DNA from: Carnobacterium_A sp047553015
GTDB lineage: Bacteria > Bacillota > Bacilli > Lactobacillales > Carnobacteriaceae
Direction: 5' to 3'
NCBI RefSeq assembly: GCF_047553015.1
Contig: NZ_CP180212.1
Location: 2,046,001-2,110,000, forward strand
DNA: 64,000 nt
A program made the translations under genes and the position numbers. Shown here piece by piece: positions 41,852-50,857 of this stretch. The notes beneath the pieces are model-generated. The model was given only the letters and a program-made list of their open reading frames with translations. It did not search any database and was not told the origin of the DNA. The first letter of the stretch is position 1. Every line of letters begins with the position of its first letter.

Positions 41852-43466
41852 TCTTATCACCCTTACTTATCAGCTGTGAAATAAACCCTTGTAATTCTCT
41901 ATCTGCTTTTTCTGTTGTTCCGTTCAGCTCTTTCAACATACTAAACAATTCATTTTCTGAATTATCTAAGTCTTTTTTAGTTTGTTGAATGTTTGTAGAA
42001 ATTGTTTCTAATGAGATCTCTTCTTCTTCTTCAAAGGTATCTACGTATCTAGGAATATTTAAGTTGTAGTCATTTTCTACTATCTCTTCAAATTGAGCTA
42101 CATAAGCATATTTATCTACATTCTCACGTTTGCTGTAAGTCTCTAATATAGTATCGATATGTTGATCGTTTAAGGTGTTTTGAGTTTTTACTTTATCAAA
42201 TTCTTGAGAAGCGTCGATAAACAAAACATCTTTTGTTGGTCGATCTTTTTTCAAAACAATAACCGTAGTTGGTATGGATGTATTAAAGAAGATATTAGCT
42301 GGTAAACCAATGACCGTATCAATAGCACCATTATCTAATAAACTTGTTCTAATCTTCCCTTCAGCTCCTCCTCTAAAAAGAACGCCATGAGGCAACACAA
42401 TAGTCATGACGCCTGTATCTTTCAGGTGATAGAAACCGTGTAGTAAGAATGCAAAATCCGCTTTGGATTTTGGAGCTAATACACCATAAGTTGAAAAACG
42501 AACATCTTCTAAGAATCCTTTATCTGCAGACCAGTTTGCAGAATACGGCGGATTCATTAGGACAGCATCAAAGTTTGTTGGTTCTTCAGTTGGCCAATCT
42601 TGGTCTAAGGTATCCGCATTATGCAATTGTTGGTTTGCAGTTGATACTCCATGAAGGATCATGTTCATACGAGCTAAGTTATACGTAGACGTATTTAATT
42701 CTTGTCCAAAGTAAGAAATCGTACCTGGTTCATTAGAATATTTTTTTGCGTTCAACAATAAAGAACCTGACCCCATTGTTGGGTCATAAACAGAGAATCC
42801 TTTTTGATTTTCTTTTCCTTGGAGTACAATTTGTGTCATTAGTTTTGCAACAGGTTGTGGCGTATAAAATTCTCCTGCTTTTTTACCAGATTCAGAAGCA
42901 AATTGTCCGATTAAGTACTCATAAGCGTCCCCTAATACATCTCCTGCATGTCCAGCCATATTTAAAACAGATAATTCTTTCATAACATCAGAAATGGTTT
43001 GGTTTTGCTTTTGTGGTGTTGTGCCTAATTTTTTAGAATATAAGTCAATATCTTCAAAGAGGTTCTCGAATATCTCGCTCGATTGTTCAATATCTCTGAA
43101 ACCCTGTACCAGGTCCTCTAATTGAAAGGAACCATCATGAATCGCATTAATCTGTGCAGTAAATGTTAGTTGAGGTTCAATCGTATAAGAAAACTCATCT
43201 TGTAACTCATCCAACAAATCTTCTTTAATATCGCTATCTTGGCAAGCTTTTACATATAGATTTTGAGCGGTTTCTAAATCCTCTGTTTCTTCTTCTAACA
43301 AAACAGATACATAGCGAAGCATGTTATCAGAAAGATATTTATAAAAGACCAATCCTAATAAGTAACTCTTATACTCATTTGCGTCCATTTTAGAACGTAG
43401 GATATCTGCTGAATTCCAAAGTGCTTGATAAAGTGTTTTCGAATTTTTTTCTATTTTTTCTGCCAT
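41844..43466 (-). CDS. hsdM: Type I restriction enzyme, modification subunit
   Basis: A 540-residue N6-adenine methyltransferase. The N-terminal helical domain is ALWNSADILRSKMDANEYK, SAM motif I is VYDPTMGSGSLLL, and the catalytic motif IV is AVLMNPPYSANW. The C-terminus is coiled-coil-like. The order M-S-R on the minus strand suggests one operon. TTAAGAGGAGTAAATTATATA precedes the ATG. Confidence 0.96.
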   Translation of the reverse strand: MAEKIEKNSKTLYQALWNSADILRSKMDANEYKSYLLGLVFYKYLSDNMLRYVSVLLEEETEDLETAQNLYVKACQDSDIKEDLLDELQDEFSYTIEPQLTFTAQINAIHDGSFQLEDLVQGFRDIEQSSEIFENLFEDIDLYSKKLGTTPQKQNQTISDVMKELSVLNMAGHAGDVLGDAYEYLIGQFASESGKKAGEFYTPQPVAKLMTQIVLQGKENQKGFSVYDPTMGSGSLLLNAKKYSNEPGTISYFGQELNTSTYNLARMNMILHGVSTANQQLHNADTLDQDWPTEEPTNFDAVLMNPPYSANWSADKGFLEDVRFSTYGVLAPKSKADFAFLLHGFYHLKDTGVMTIVLPHGVLFRGGAEGKIRTSLLDNGAIDTVIGLPANIFFNTSIPTTVIVLKKDRPTKDVLFIDASQEFDKVKTQNTLNDQHIDTILETYSKRENVDKYAYVAQFEEIVENDYNLNIPRYVDTFEEEEEISLETISTNIQQTKKDLDNSENELFSMLKELNGTTEKADRELQGFISQLISKGDKNE

Positions 43467-43614
43467 TATATAATTTACTCCTCTTAAATCTATTTATTTT
43501 TTATATTTAATTTCAACTTTTAAACTACCTCTATTCTACCATTCATTTTTAAATTAATTTATGAATATTCAACTTTTAAATAATAGCTCTTAATTGTTTA
43601 CTACTATTATTTAA

Positions 43615-43650
43615 TTTAAAAACTCTCATACTATATTAGTTTGAGAGTTT
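43615..43650 (-). terminator. Terminator between the unknown module and hsdM
   Basis: AAACTCTCA pairs with TGAGAGTTT, and the minus strand continues TTTAAATT. It separates the two-gene module from the restriction genes. Confidence 0.65.
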
Positions 43651-43674
43651 CCATACTTAATTAAAGTTTATAAA

Positions 43675-45237
43675 CTAGACTGATTTATACAATCTTTCCC
43701 ATTCTTTTTCTAAATCATTGTCTAAAGCTTCATTATCTATTGCATTACTGAAATAAATTGAACGTATTTCTTTCATTCCAGCAAAAGCAAATTTTGACCA
43801 GCCTATAAAATTAAGGTGCAAAACAAAGCTCATAGGATTGCTAGCTCCGGATCTTATTGCGGCATCTCCAAAATCGACTAGGCACATTGAACCGTGTCCT
43901 ACCAATAACATTCTTCTAAGGCTAGGTTTGTTGCCAAATGGTAATGAGTCTATAAAAGACTTATCATGGTAGAAATATCTTTTAATAGACCACATTAACC
44001 TAATAAACAATTCATTAATCAGTACAGGTACCGCTTGAGCAATTCCAAACCTCATATCATATCGTTGTCCATTATTTGATTGCTCAAAAACTTTGACAGA
44101 AAAATCTGCAATTGTATAGTTCTCATCCTTGTGTTTGATAGATCCAACTCCTATTAATTGAAACAATTCAAATAAGGGCATAGGGATACCTGCGCCGACA
44201 CCACCTTTACTTCTTGAACCAGACGAGCCTGCTACATCAGAAATTAAATGTCCAAGCCAATTGGCAAAGCCACAAAATAATTTTGATATAAAATTTGATC
44301 CATATAAGGTGTTTTTCTTTGTATCAAAAGTGATTAGTCTTCCGTTATCTAAGAAATGTGACGTAGATGTAAATTGATCAATAATAGAGAATACCATGCC
44401 AATTAAATCAGGTGAATGTCCCAAAGACTTAAGATGATGATTTGACGCTGACATATTTAGCAGATCACCCGCTGCTCCACCATATTGCTGATCATAATTG
44501 ACCTTAAATTTATTCTCTAAGAATCTTATTGCACTTGACATTGTCTGATTTTCTGTACTATTAGACCCTTTAGGACTCCAACCTAATAATTTAGCTATTT
44601 TCTTAACAAATTTATCTGTCTCATCATAACTCCAATTACCAATTTTACTTTCACCAGGCATTCCTACAAAAAGACTATCTATTATCCCAGAAATAGCACC
44701 ACTAAAACTGGCAATAAGGTAGTCATATTTATCACAATCAACCACTCCTTTTAATGAATAATCTTCTCGAACTCTATTCTCAATTTCTTTTATTTGTTGT
44801 GGTGTCAAAAGTTCTTCAAAAGGATCTTTAAGCAGATCAATATGTTGTTCTTTAGCATAATTTTTAATGAGGGCCATATATTCTGACCAATTTTGCTCTT
44901 CCCCCCATTCGACTGCTTGAATCAACTCATCTTCAGGAATAATTACTTTTTGCTCTATTTCAGTTGCTTCTATACTCATAAATTCATTATAATCAGAGTT
45001 TTCTAATTCAAAATAGATTTCACCATTTTCAAATAAGCGCAAAAGGGTCTCTGCTTCTTCAAAATTTTTTTCTAACTCTATTCTTGTTTCCTCATTATTT
45101 TTTTTTATTGTATCCAATTTTTCTTTATTTTTATAATTTTGATTTACCACTTTATCTAATTGATGTTTTTGAATTTTCATTGAATCCCCGTACTCATACA
45201 ACTTATCTTTATCAATAGAGTTTTTTCCCTGTACCAA
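43675..45237 (-). CDS. Uncharacterised protein with coiled coil and His motifs
   Basis: A 520-residue protein with no family name I can give, although its core looks like a conserved bacterial family. Residues about 22-70 form a coiled coil. SFSGAISGIIDSLFVGMPG (178-196) is a hydrophobic Gly-rich stretch. ASNHHLKSLGHSPDLIG (264-280) and WLGHLISDVAGSSGSRS (327-343) carry clustered His and Asp that could bind a metal. MLLVGHGSMCLVDFGDAAI lies near the C-terminus. The start is a TTG at 45237, 7 bases after GGAG. It lies 23 bp after the PH/TerB-like gene, so the two are one unit. Function unknown. Confidence 0.75.
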   Translation of the reverse strand: MVQGKNSIDKDKLYEYGDSMKIQKHQLDKVVNQNYKNKEKLDTIKKNNEETRIELEKNFEEAETLLRLFENGEIYFELENSDYNEFMSIEATEIEQKVIIPEDELIQAVEWGEEQNWSEYMALIKNYAKEQHIDLLKDPFEELLTPQQIKEIENRVREDYSLKGVVDCDKYDYLIASFSGAISGIIDSLFVGMPGESKIGNWSYDETDKFVKKIAKLLGWSPKGSNSTENQTMSSAIRFLENKFKVNYDQQYGGAAGDLLNMSASNHHLKSLGHSPDLIGMVFSIIDQFTSTSHFLDNGRLITFDTKKNTLYGSNFISKLFCGFANWLGHLISDVAGSSGSRSKGGVGAGIPMPLFELFQLIGVGSIKHKDENYTIADFSVKVFEQSNNGQRYDMRFGIAQAVPVLINELFIRLMWSIKRYFYHDKSFIDSLPFGNKPSLRRMLLVGHGSMCLVDFGDAAIRSGASNPMSFVLHLNFIGWSKFAFAGMKEIRSIYFSNAIDNEALDNDLEKEWERLYKSV

Positions 45238-45260
45238 ATCAAATCTCCTATCTTTAACCT

Positions 45261-47000
45261 TTATTCTTGACTGAAGTGCCCAAGAATATTTTTAGCTGAG
45301 TTTTTTAAAGCTGCTTTAGTCGCCCCAGACACAGTATCATATTGTATATTATTAAATTCAGCTTTCAATTGTTCCAAGTTACTTTTCGAAAGGTTTTCTT
45401 TTAAAATAATTCTTTCTTTACTATTTTCTTCTCTATTTTTATCTATGCTGTTAATGTCTTCTTTCTCGTAGCATGAAAGAATGTGTTTTTCTATTTCTTG
45501 ATTCGTAGCACTACTAGTTAATTCATTTAACCGCTCTATATTTAAATACTTAGGTATAGCAATAGAGATTTGTTCTTTTTCAGCTGATTCTCTTTTATTT
45601 GAAGTTTTTTTAGCAGCGGAAGTCATTACTCGCATCATCTCAGCATATCTAGCCAGTTTTTGTTGATTTAAGGATGTCCGGCCCACTTCACTTATTAAGT
45701 CTTTTGTAACTTCATTTATATCTTCGATCATAAAAGTAATACTTAATTGCTGATTCTTTATAATATGTTGAAGCAATAATTCACGCTGAGTATTTTTTTC
45801 ACTTTCTCCTACGGCAGAAAATTTTTTAATCCCTTTATATGTCCCTACTCCTATGAAGGCTAACATTCCAATGCCCGTAGCCATACTAGAAAGACCGATA
45901 ACTCCTCCCATACCTAAAGCAGCAAGGCCACTTGTAATTCCAGTAGCACCTACTCCAACTACGGAACCACTAAAATATATAGCCGCTAACGGAACACCTA
46001 CCGATACAGCTTGTGCACTAATATCAGTCATTGTTTTTTTTATTTGGTTATCATTCATTTTATTTTTAATTATATTTTTATCAATATTCAGTAATTCAAT
46101 AATTCCAACAACTTGTTTGCTATCAATATTCAAATTTTCTTTAAAATCAAGTATAAATTTATCTTCTTCCCATTTATATGATTCGTTATTTTTAAAAAAC
46201 AAGTTTAAAATATCTTTTAAAAGAGAAAGTTTTAAAAGTTCAAAATTTGATTCTTCTTTTATGCAATTATCTTTTAAAATATTTAATAATACAGTTGTAT
46301 TCTCTTTTTTTTCGGTACTTCCAATATATGGTCTTAAAGATGATCTAGACTCAAGTGAAAGTGAATTTTGTGCTACTAGTGACATAATTTGACTATATTT
46401 ATCACTATCTATTTCATTTTCACTGCTATAAATATAATTAATAACTACTTTCATATAATTTAATTTTGTATTTTCACTCATATCTGAAAGAGGTCTGTGT
46501 TGGTCTGTAACTTTAGTCGCATCTACATTAGTTTTTATTTCTTCTATAATTTTTTGGATTAAATCACCAAAAGCATCTTCATTTAATCCTGTTAAAACAA
46601 TTTCATCTAGTGTTCCATAAGGACTAGTAACACTGCTAACTCTTACCTTAATATCATTGTTTATAAGTTCAATCATTACTTCATTTTTTTTTGTAGGTGG
46701 TCCAATTTTTTTTGTTACTTCAAAATAATTTTTTTCTACACCAACAATATCTTTAAATAGAATTTTTCTTGGTTTTTTTAATAGTTCATTGATATAAATA
46801 GCTTCACCAGTATAGATAATTCCTTCTCTTGCTGATTTAAATAGTGTACTATCTGTAATAGCTATTACATATTTAGGATTGATTGCTGTTCCAAAAGCTT
46901 TCAAAGCGTTATCCATTTTCTTGTTTGGTATATCTGGTGCTAAATAAGTTGTTTCTCCTACTGTATTTACAGTATCCTTAATCAAATTTTCAATGCTCAT
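45261..47000 (-). CDS. Uncharacterised protein with PH-like, TerB-like and Gly-rich membrane regions
   Basis: A 579-residue protein. Residues about 40-155 read like a short bacterial PH domain (YVIAITDSTLFKSAREG, IYINELLKKPRKILFKDI). About 172-310 is helical and TerB-like (NYMKVVINYIYSSENEIDSD). About 329-388 is a Gly/Ala-rich hydrophobic block that could form two membrane helices, and the remainder is charged helix. Domain calls are from pattern only. The start at 47000 follows AGGAGG; the 21 earlier codons lack a ribosome site. It is first in a two-gene unit beside the type I restriction genes. Confidence 0.72.
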   Translation of the reverse strand: MSIENLIKDTVNTVGETTYLAPDIPNKKMDNALKAFGTAINPKYVIAITDSTLFKSAREGIIYTGEAIYINELLKKPRKILFKDIVGVEKNYFEVTKKIGPPTKKNEVMIELINNDIKVRVSSVTSPYGTLDEIVLTGLNEDAFGDLIQKIIEEIKTNVDATKVTDQHRPLSDMSENTKLNYMKVVINYIYSSENEIDSDKYSQIMSLVAQNSLSLESRSSLRPYIGSTEKKENTTVLLNILKDNCIKEESNFELLKLSLLKDILNLFFKNNESYKWEEDKFILDFKENLNIDSKQVVGIIELLNIDKNIIKNKMNDNQIKKTMTDISAQAVSVGVPLAAIYFSGSVVGVGATGITSGLAALGMGGVIGLSSMATGIGMLAFIGVGTYKGIKKFSAVGESEKNTQRELLLQHIIKNQQLSITFMIEDINEVTKDLISEVGRTSLNQQKLARYAEMMRVMTSAAKKTSNKRESAEKEQISIAIPKYLNIERLNELTSSATNQEIEKHILSCYEKEDINSIDKNREENSKERIILKENLSKSNLEQLKAEFNNIQYDTVSGATKAALKNSAKNILGHFSQE

Positions 47001-47115
47001 TAGCTGCCTCCTAAAATATTTTTTCATTTCATAGTATATGTAAATAATAACATTTACTATCAACTATTTGAAAGGGTTTTCATAAAATTGTATCCGAATA
47101 TATCTTTTTTTATAA

Positions 47116-47702
47116 TTAAATTAATTCTTTCTTGATGCGATATCCAGTATCTCTTGTAACTTCTGTTTCTTCTGCAATCTTTTTAATTGTTTTCTCTATC
47201 TGCAATTTACTTATAATCTCCTGATAGGTCATTCTATCTTTAGTATTAGTTGCATTCGCAGAATGCTTCAAATTCCTTCCTTTATAGCATACTTTTTTCT
47301 TGACTATTTCGATTCCTTGTTGTTATTGTTTACGTTTGATTTCTTTTCTTTCGTTCTCTACTGTCCAAGAAAGTAGCTGGACAATGATATTACAAATCAG
47401 TTTTTGTAAACCAGAATCTCCTAATTCTTGATTTAGAATGGGTAGATTTAAAACTATTAATCCAATTTTTTCTAATCAAATTCTTGAACGATTTGAATGA
47501 TATCATCATAATTCCGTCCTAAACAAGCTATGATTCTACTATTAATATATCTTTTTCTCGTAAAAATTGTAACGTTTTTCACTCCATTTGATTAATCATA
47601 TTTTCTCCAGATATTTTTTTCTGTTCCAACATTTTTTAATGCTTCTAATTATCGGTCCAAGTTTTGTTCTATTGTATGCACTAGCGCATAACTTACCTTC
47701 AT
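47116..47702 (-). pseudogene. Degraded serine resolvase/invertase
   Basis: From an ATG at 47702 the minus strand reads MKVSYALVHTIEQNLDR, then a stop where the family has Gln, then LEALKNVG. Later pieces in shifting frames match resolvases: LGRNYDDIIQIVQEFD, a stop, KKIGLIVLNLPILNQELGDS, LLSWTVENERKEIKRKQ, and a C-terminal helix-turn-helix (TIKKIAEETEVTRDTGYRI). At least three stops and one frameshift are present. This is a relic of a plasmid or transposon resolvase (Tn552/Tn3-type small serine recombinase). It borders the defence module and may mark its route of entry. Confidence 0.85.
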
Positions 47703-47993
47703 ATTATCATTCATTTCAAAATCATTTAATCGATACTACAAATACAGTAAAATCAATACATGTCGTGTGTCGATTATAAGTACACTTATTTTCTCAAAAA
47801 TAAAATAATATGACTCTACCTTCTATTTCTGATACAATAGTCCAGTCACGCTATTTCTCAGAGAAACTATTTATCTATTCGGAACAGGTCGATTTTTGAA
47901 AGATAGTCAGACTCTTATAGACTAAACCAACCTAATCCGAAACACAGTTACAAAAAAATCAAATGCATGTCCAACATGCCGAGGGAGAACCAC
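47703..47993. other. Leader region of the DEAD-box helicase
   Basis: About 290 AT-rich bases hold the helicase promoter and 5' leader. No cold-shock or riboswitch motif was recognised. Confidence 0.35.
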
Positions 47994-49271
47994 TTGTTAT
48001 TTAATGAATTAGAATTGAACCAACACTTATTGCACGCACTGAAAGAAGCAGGTTATACAAAAGCAACACCTATCCAAGAAGATGCCATTCCGCATTTAAT
48101 GAACAACAAAGACTTATTGGGTTGTGCCCAGACTGGTACTGGTAAGACAGCTGCCTTTGCCTTACCTATCCTTCAAAATATCATGGAAGAAAGAACTTAT
48201 GGAAAAGGTAGCATTAAAGCCTTAATCCTTGCTCCTACCCGTGAACTTGCCATACAAATTGGTGAAAGCTTTCAAACATACGCTAAATACCTTCCATTGA
48301 ATATCCAAGTAATTTTTGGCGGCGTTTCCCAAAATCCTCAGACAGCCGAGCTGAAACGCGGAACGGATATCCTGGTCGCAACGCCAGGCAGACTATTGGA
48401 CCTTATTAGACAAGGATTTATCAAACTGAATAAGGTTGATTTTTTCGTCTTGGACGAAGCCGATATGATGTTGGATATGGGAATGCTACGTGATGTACGC
48501 CATATTATCCGAGAATTGCCGAAGAAACGTCAGAGCATGTTCTTTTCAGCAACGATGCCGAATGAAATCGAAAAACTTGCAGGAACGATTTTATCAAACC
48601 CGGTAAAAGTAGTCGTCAATCCAGTTTCATCAACTGTTGAAGTTATCAATCAAAGCGTTTATCCAGTAGCTAAGACCGATAAAACTAACTTACTTATCTA
48701 TCTTTTGAAGAATAAGGGGGTTGAGCGCTCTCTAGTCTTCTCCAGAACCAAGCATGGTGCCAATAAAATTGTCAAAAAACTTTTGCAAGCGGGTATCTCA
48801 GCTGAAGCGATTCACGGCAATAAGTCCCAGAATGCGCGTCAACGAGCTCTAGAAAACTTCAAAACTATGAAAATTAACGTTCTTGTTGCGACAGACATCG
48901 CAGCCCGTGGTATTGATGTGCCTGAGCTTTCGCAAGTCATCCTGTATGACTTGCCTGAAGTTCCAGAAACCTACATTCACCGTATCGGCCGCACAGGACG
49001 CGCAGGACTAGGTGGAAAAGCCATCTCTTTCTGTGATGAAACAGAATCAGACTTGTTACGTGACATTGAAAAACTTATTCAGAGAAAAGTTCCAGTCATA
49101 AAGGATCAACCTTATCTATTGAAAGAAGGCACTCAAGCACCTTCACAAAAGGCGAAAAAAGCCGTTCCCGCCCGCAACAATGGAACACAATCAAAAAATA
49201 AGCAAAGTCGTAGAGGCGGTCAAAAACCCGCACAAAGAACTCGTGTACAAGCGAAAAAACACGTAAAGTAA
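47994..49271 (+). CDS. DEAD-box ATP-dependent RNA helicase
   Basis: A 425-residue RNA helicase. The Q motif is KATPIQEDAI, motif I AQTGTGKT, Ia PTRELAIQ, II VLDEADMMLDMG, III SAT and VI HRIGRTGRAG. A Lys/Arg-rich tail (RRGGQKPAQRTRVQAKKHVK) binds RNA. Roles of such CshA/B-type enzymes are messenger decay, ribosome assembly and cold adaptation. I prefer the TTG at 47994 (LFNELELNQ), 6 bases after GAGGGAG, because the ATG at 47967 has no ribosome site. Confidence 0.93.
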   Translation: MLFNELELNQHLLHALKEAGYTKATPIQEDAIPHLMNNKDLLGCAQTGTGKTAAFALPILQNIMEERTYGKGSIKALILAPTRELAIQIGESFQTYAKYLPLNIQVIFGGVSQNPQTAELKRGTDILVATPGRLLDLIRQGFIKLNKVDFFVLDEADMMLDMGMLRDVRHIIRELPKKRQSMFFSATMPNEIEKLAGTILSNPVKVVVNPVSSTVEVINQSVYPVAKTDKTNLLIYLLKNKGVERSLVFSRTKHGANKIVKKLLQAGISAEAIHGNKSQNARQRALENFKTMKINVLVATDIAARGIDVPELSQVILYDLPEVPETYIHRIGRTGRAGLGGKAISFCDETESDLLRDIEKLIQRKVPVIKDQPYLLKEGTQAPSQKAKKAVPARNNGTQSKNKQSRRGGQKPAQRTRVQAKKHVK

Positions 49272-49354
49272 CCGGTTGATAGAGCCACCTACTTTTATAT
49301 CGGTAATGACTTAAGATAAGCAAATCATCCATTTACACTCAAAGAACAGAACTC

Positions 49355-49399
49355 AAAAAAGAGAGCAATTTATTATCAAAAATAAATTGCTCTCTTTTT
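49355..49399 (+). terminator. Terminator of the helicase gene
   Basis: AAAAAGAGAGCAATTTAT pairs with its exact complement ending in TTTTT. Confidence 0.92.
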
Positions 49400-49495
49400 A
49401 TTTTCCAACTTACTAATAGTACTGTTGCTAATCTTGAAAGTTTCTTAAAAGAAGTTGAGATTGTCCGTCAAGATGGACAAGCTTTAGGCAATTAA
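49400..49495 (+). pseudogene. Possible 3' gene remnant
   Basis: In frame from 49400 the sequence reads FQLTNSTVANLESFLKEV then EIVRQDGQALGN and a stop at 49493-49495. The composition is protein-like, but there is no start or upstream body. It looks like the last 30 codons of a lost gene; the family is not recognised. Confidence 0.35.
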
Positions 49496-49835
49496 GAATA
49501 CAATTTTTTTTCGAGTAATAAAGAATGCTCAGTAAGAGCTATCAGTATATTTACTCCAATATAGAATAAATATATTCTTCCAGAACTTACTAAAAAATAA
49601 AATAAATCACAGAAAAAGTCAGCTTAGTATTTTCTCTAAGCTGACTTTTTTAGTTGCATTGCACATATAGCTCTAAATTCAAGGGTTCTTCCCTATTCAC
49701 TGTCACAGAATTTTATTCATTTAAGACTCTGTACAATCTATCTATAATCTATCCATAACTAGTTAACCGCTCTATTGAAACAAACAAAAATTCCGATTCA
49801 TCGAATTTAAAAAATCAAAAACTCTATCATATAGC
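49496..49835. other. Gene-free region with an orphan terminator
   Basis: A perfect hairpin (AAAAAGTCAGCTTAG / CTAAGCTGACTTTTTT) lies at 49613-49651 with no full gene ending at it on either strand. It probably belonged to the gene remnant at 49400-49495. The rest shows nothing. Confidence 0.6.
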
Positions 49836-50519
49836 TCAATACATAGGAAGATTAAAAATAGCAGCAATTTCTTCAGGAGCTTCTCCTACAGAGAACGAGT
49901 CAATCAACTCTCCTTGAGTATTCAACCGCATTTCTCCGTTGTAATTACACGTAATCATTGTCAGCAATGTTGTTTCTGTGTCACGAATGACATCTACACG
50001 TGTGGGTTCGATAATTTCATGGATTGCAAGTTCATAGACATAGATCATTTCTTTATCTGTCAAATAAGCCTTCATGCCTATTTTTGCTTGGTGAAGTGGA
50101 GCAAAAAGCAATGTCGGATCTTTCATGTTGTGACTAGCTAAAGAATAATTTCCTTTTCCCATTTCTTGGTCAGGTTTCATTGTTCCAGCACCTGAAATTA
50201 AATTTTCATTAGAAACGCCCTCAAGTATAGCTAAATGCATCCCTATTTCTGGTATAGCCAAGCTTCCTACCACAGGCAATGCATGTTGACTAAACTGAGA
50301 TTTCAATACATCTTCTAAAGTCACTTCGGTAACGTTTGAAAAATCGTATGAGACTGAATCAGAAGCAGTAGTCTTGATATAAGTTTGATTCGTTAATTGA
50401 TTGGAACGATGACGCACATACGCATGTTGAATGGGCTCGGCCATTAAAAACAACAATCCAAAAATAATCATGATGGAGCCAATAACTGTCCATAACTTTT
50501 GCGAACGCAAAAACTTCAT
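49836..50519 (-). CDS. srtA: Class A sortase
   Basis: A 227-residue membrane transpeptidase. A single N-terminal membrane anchor (TVIGSIMIIFGLLFLMAEP) precedes the catalytic beta-barrel, which has the His in ASHNMKDP, the Cys in MITCNY and the Arg in GEMRL. It cleaves LPxTG signals between Thr and Gly and links proteins to peptidoglycan. The start at 50519 has GGAG 9 bases upstream. It is divergent from the LPxTG 5'-nucleotidase gene, an obvious substrate. Confidence 0.93.
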   Translation of the reverse strand: MKFLRSQKLWTVIGSIMIIFGLLFLMAEPIQHAYVRHRSNQLTNQTYIKTTASDSVSYDFSNVTEVTLEDVLKSQFSQHALPVVGSLAIPEIGMHLAILEGVSNENLISGAGTMKPDQEMGKGNYSLASHNMKDPTLLFAPLHQAKIGMKAYLTDKEMIYVYELAIHEIIEPTRVDVIRDTETTLLTMITCNYNGEMRLNTQGELIDSFSVGEAPEEIAAIFNLPMY

Positions 50520-50742
50520 TTCCTTGAGCTCCTTCATGCAAAAAGTATTTTGTGAATGAACAATTATCTATTTTTCTTATTTCAAAAACAGTATCCATTG
50601 ATGGAAAATTATTCACCTTTAATTATAAGCAAGAAACAAGAAAGATGCAATAAAAACCGAACTGATTTGAAACGAAAACAGGAACCATTCGTATGTATCC
50701 GCTTCACTTATTAAAATTAGGTTAGAGTATTTGATGTAAGCC

Positions 50743-50770
50743 TTTACTTCGGTAAAAAAACAAGTACAAT
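50743..50770 (+). promoter_or_regulatory. Candidate promoter of the LPxTG nucleotidase
   Basis: TTTACT at 50743-50748 and TACAAT at 50765-50770 have a 16-base spacer. A leader of about 80 bases ends in AGGAGG before the ATG. Confidence 0.5.
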
Positions 50771-50857
50771 TTAAATGTGACACTATTTAAGGAAGGAGCA
50801 AAACTTTTGTTTGTTGTGTTGGTATAAATTAATGTAGACATAGGAGGAATTTAGTAC

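Noticed and set aside
45853..46392. 179-codon plus-strand frame inside the PH/TerB-like gene
   Set aside because: It opposes the Gly-rich membrane region of a supported gene and has no start signal of its own.
47588..47779. 63-codon plus-strand frame near the resolvase relic
   Set aside because: The opposite strand carries recognisable resolvase sequence, so this frame is accidental.
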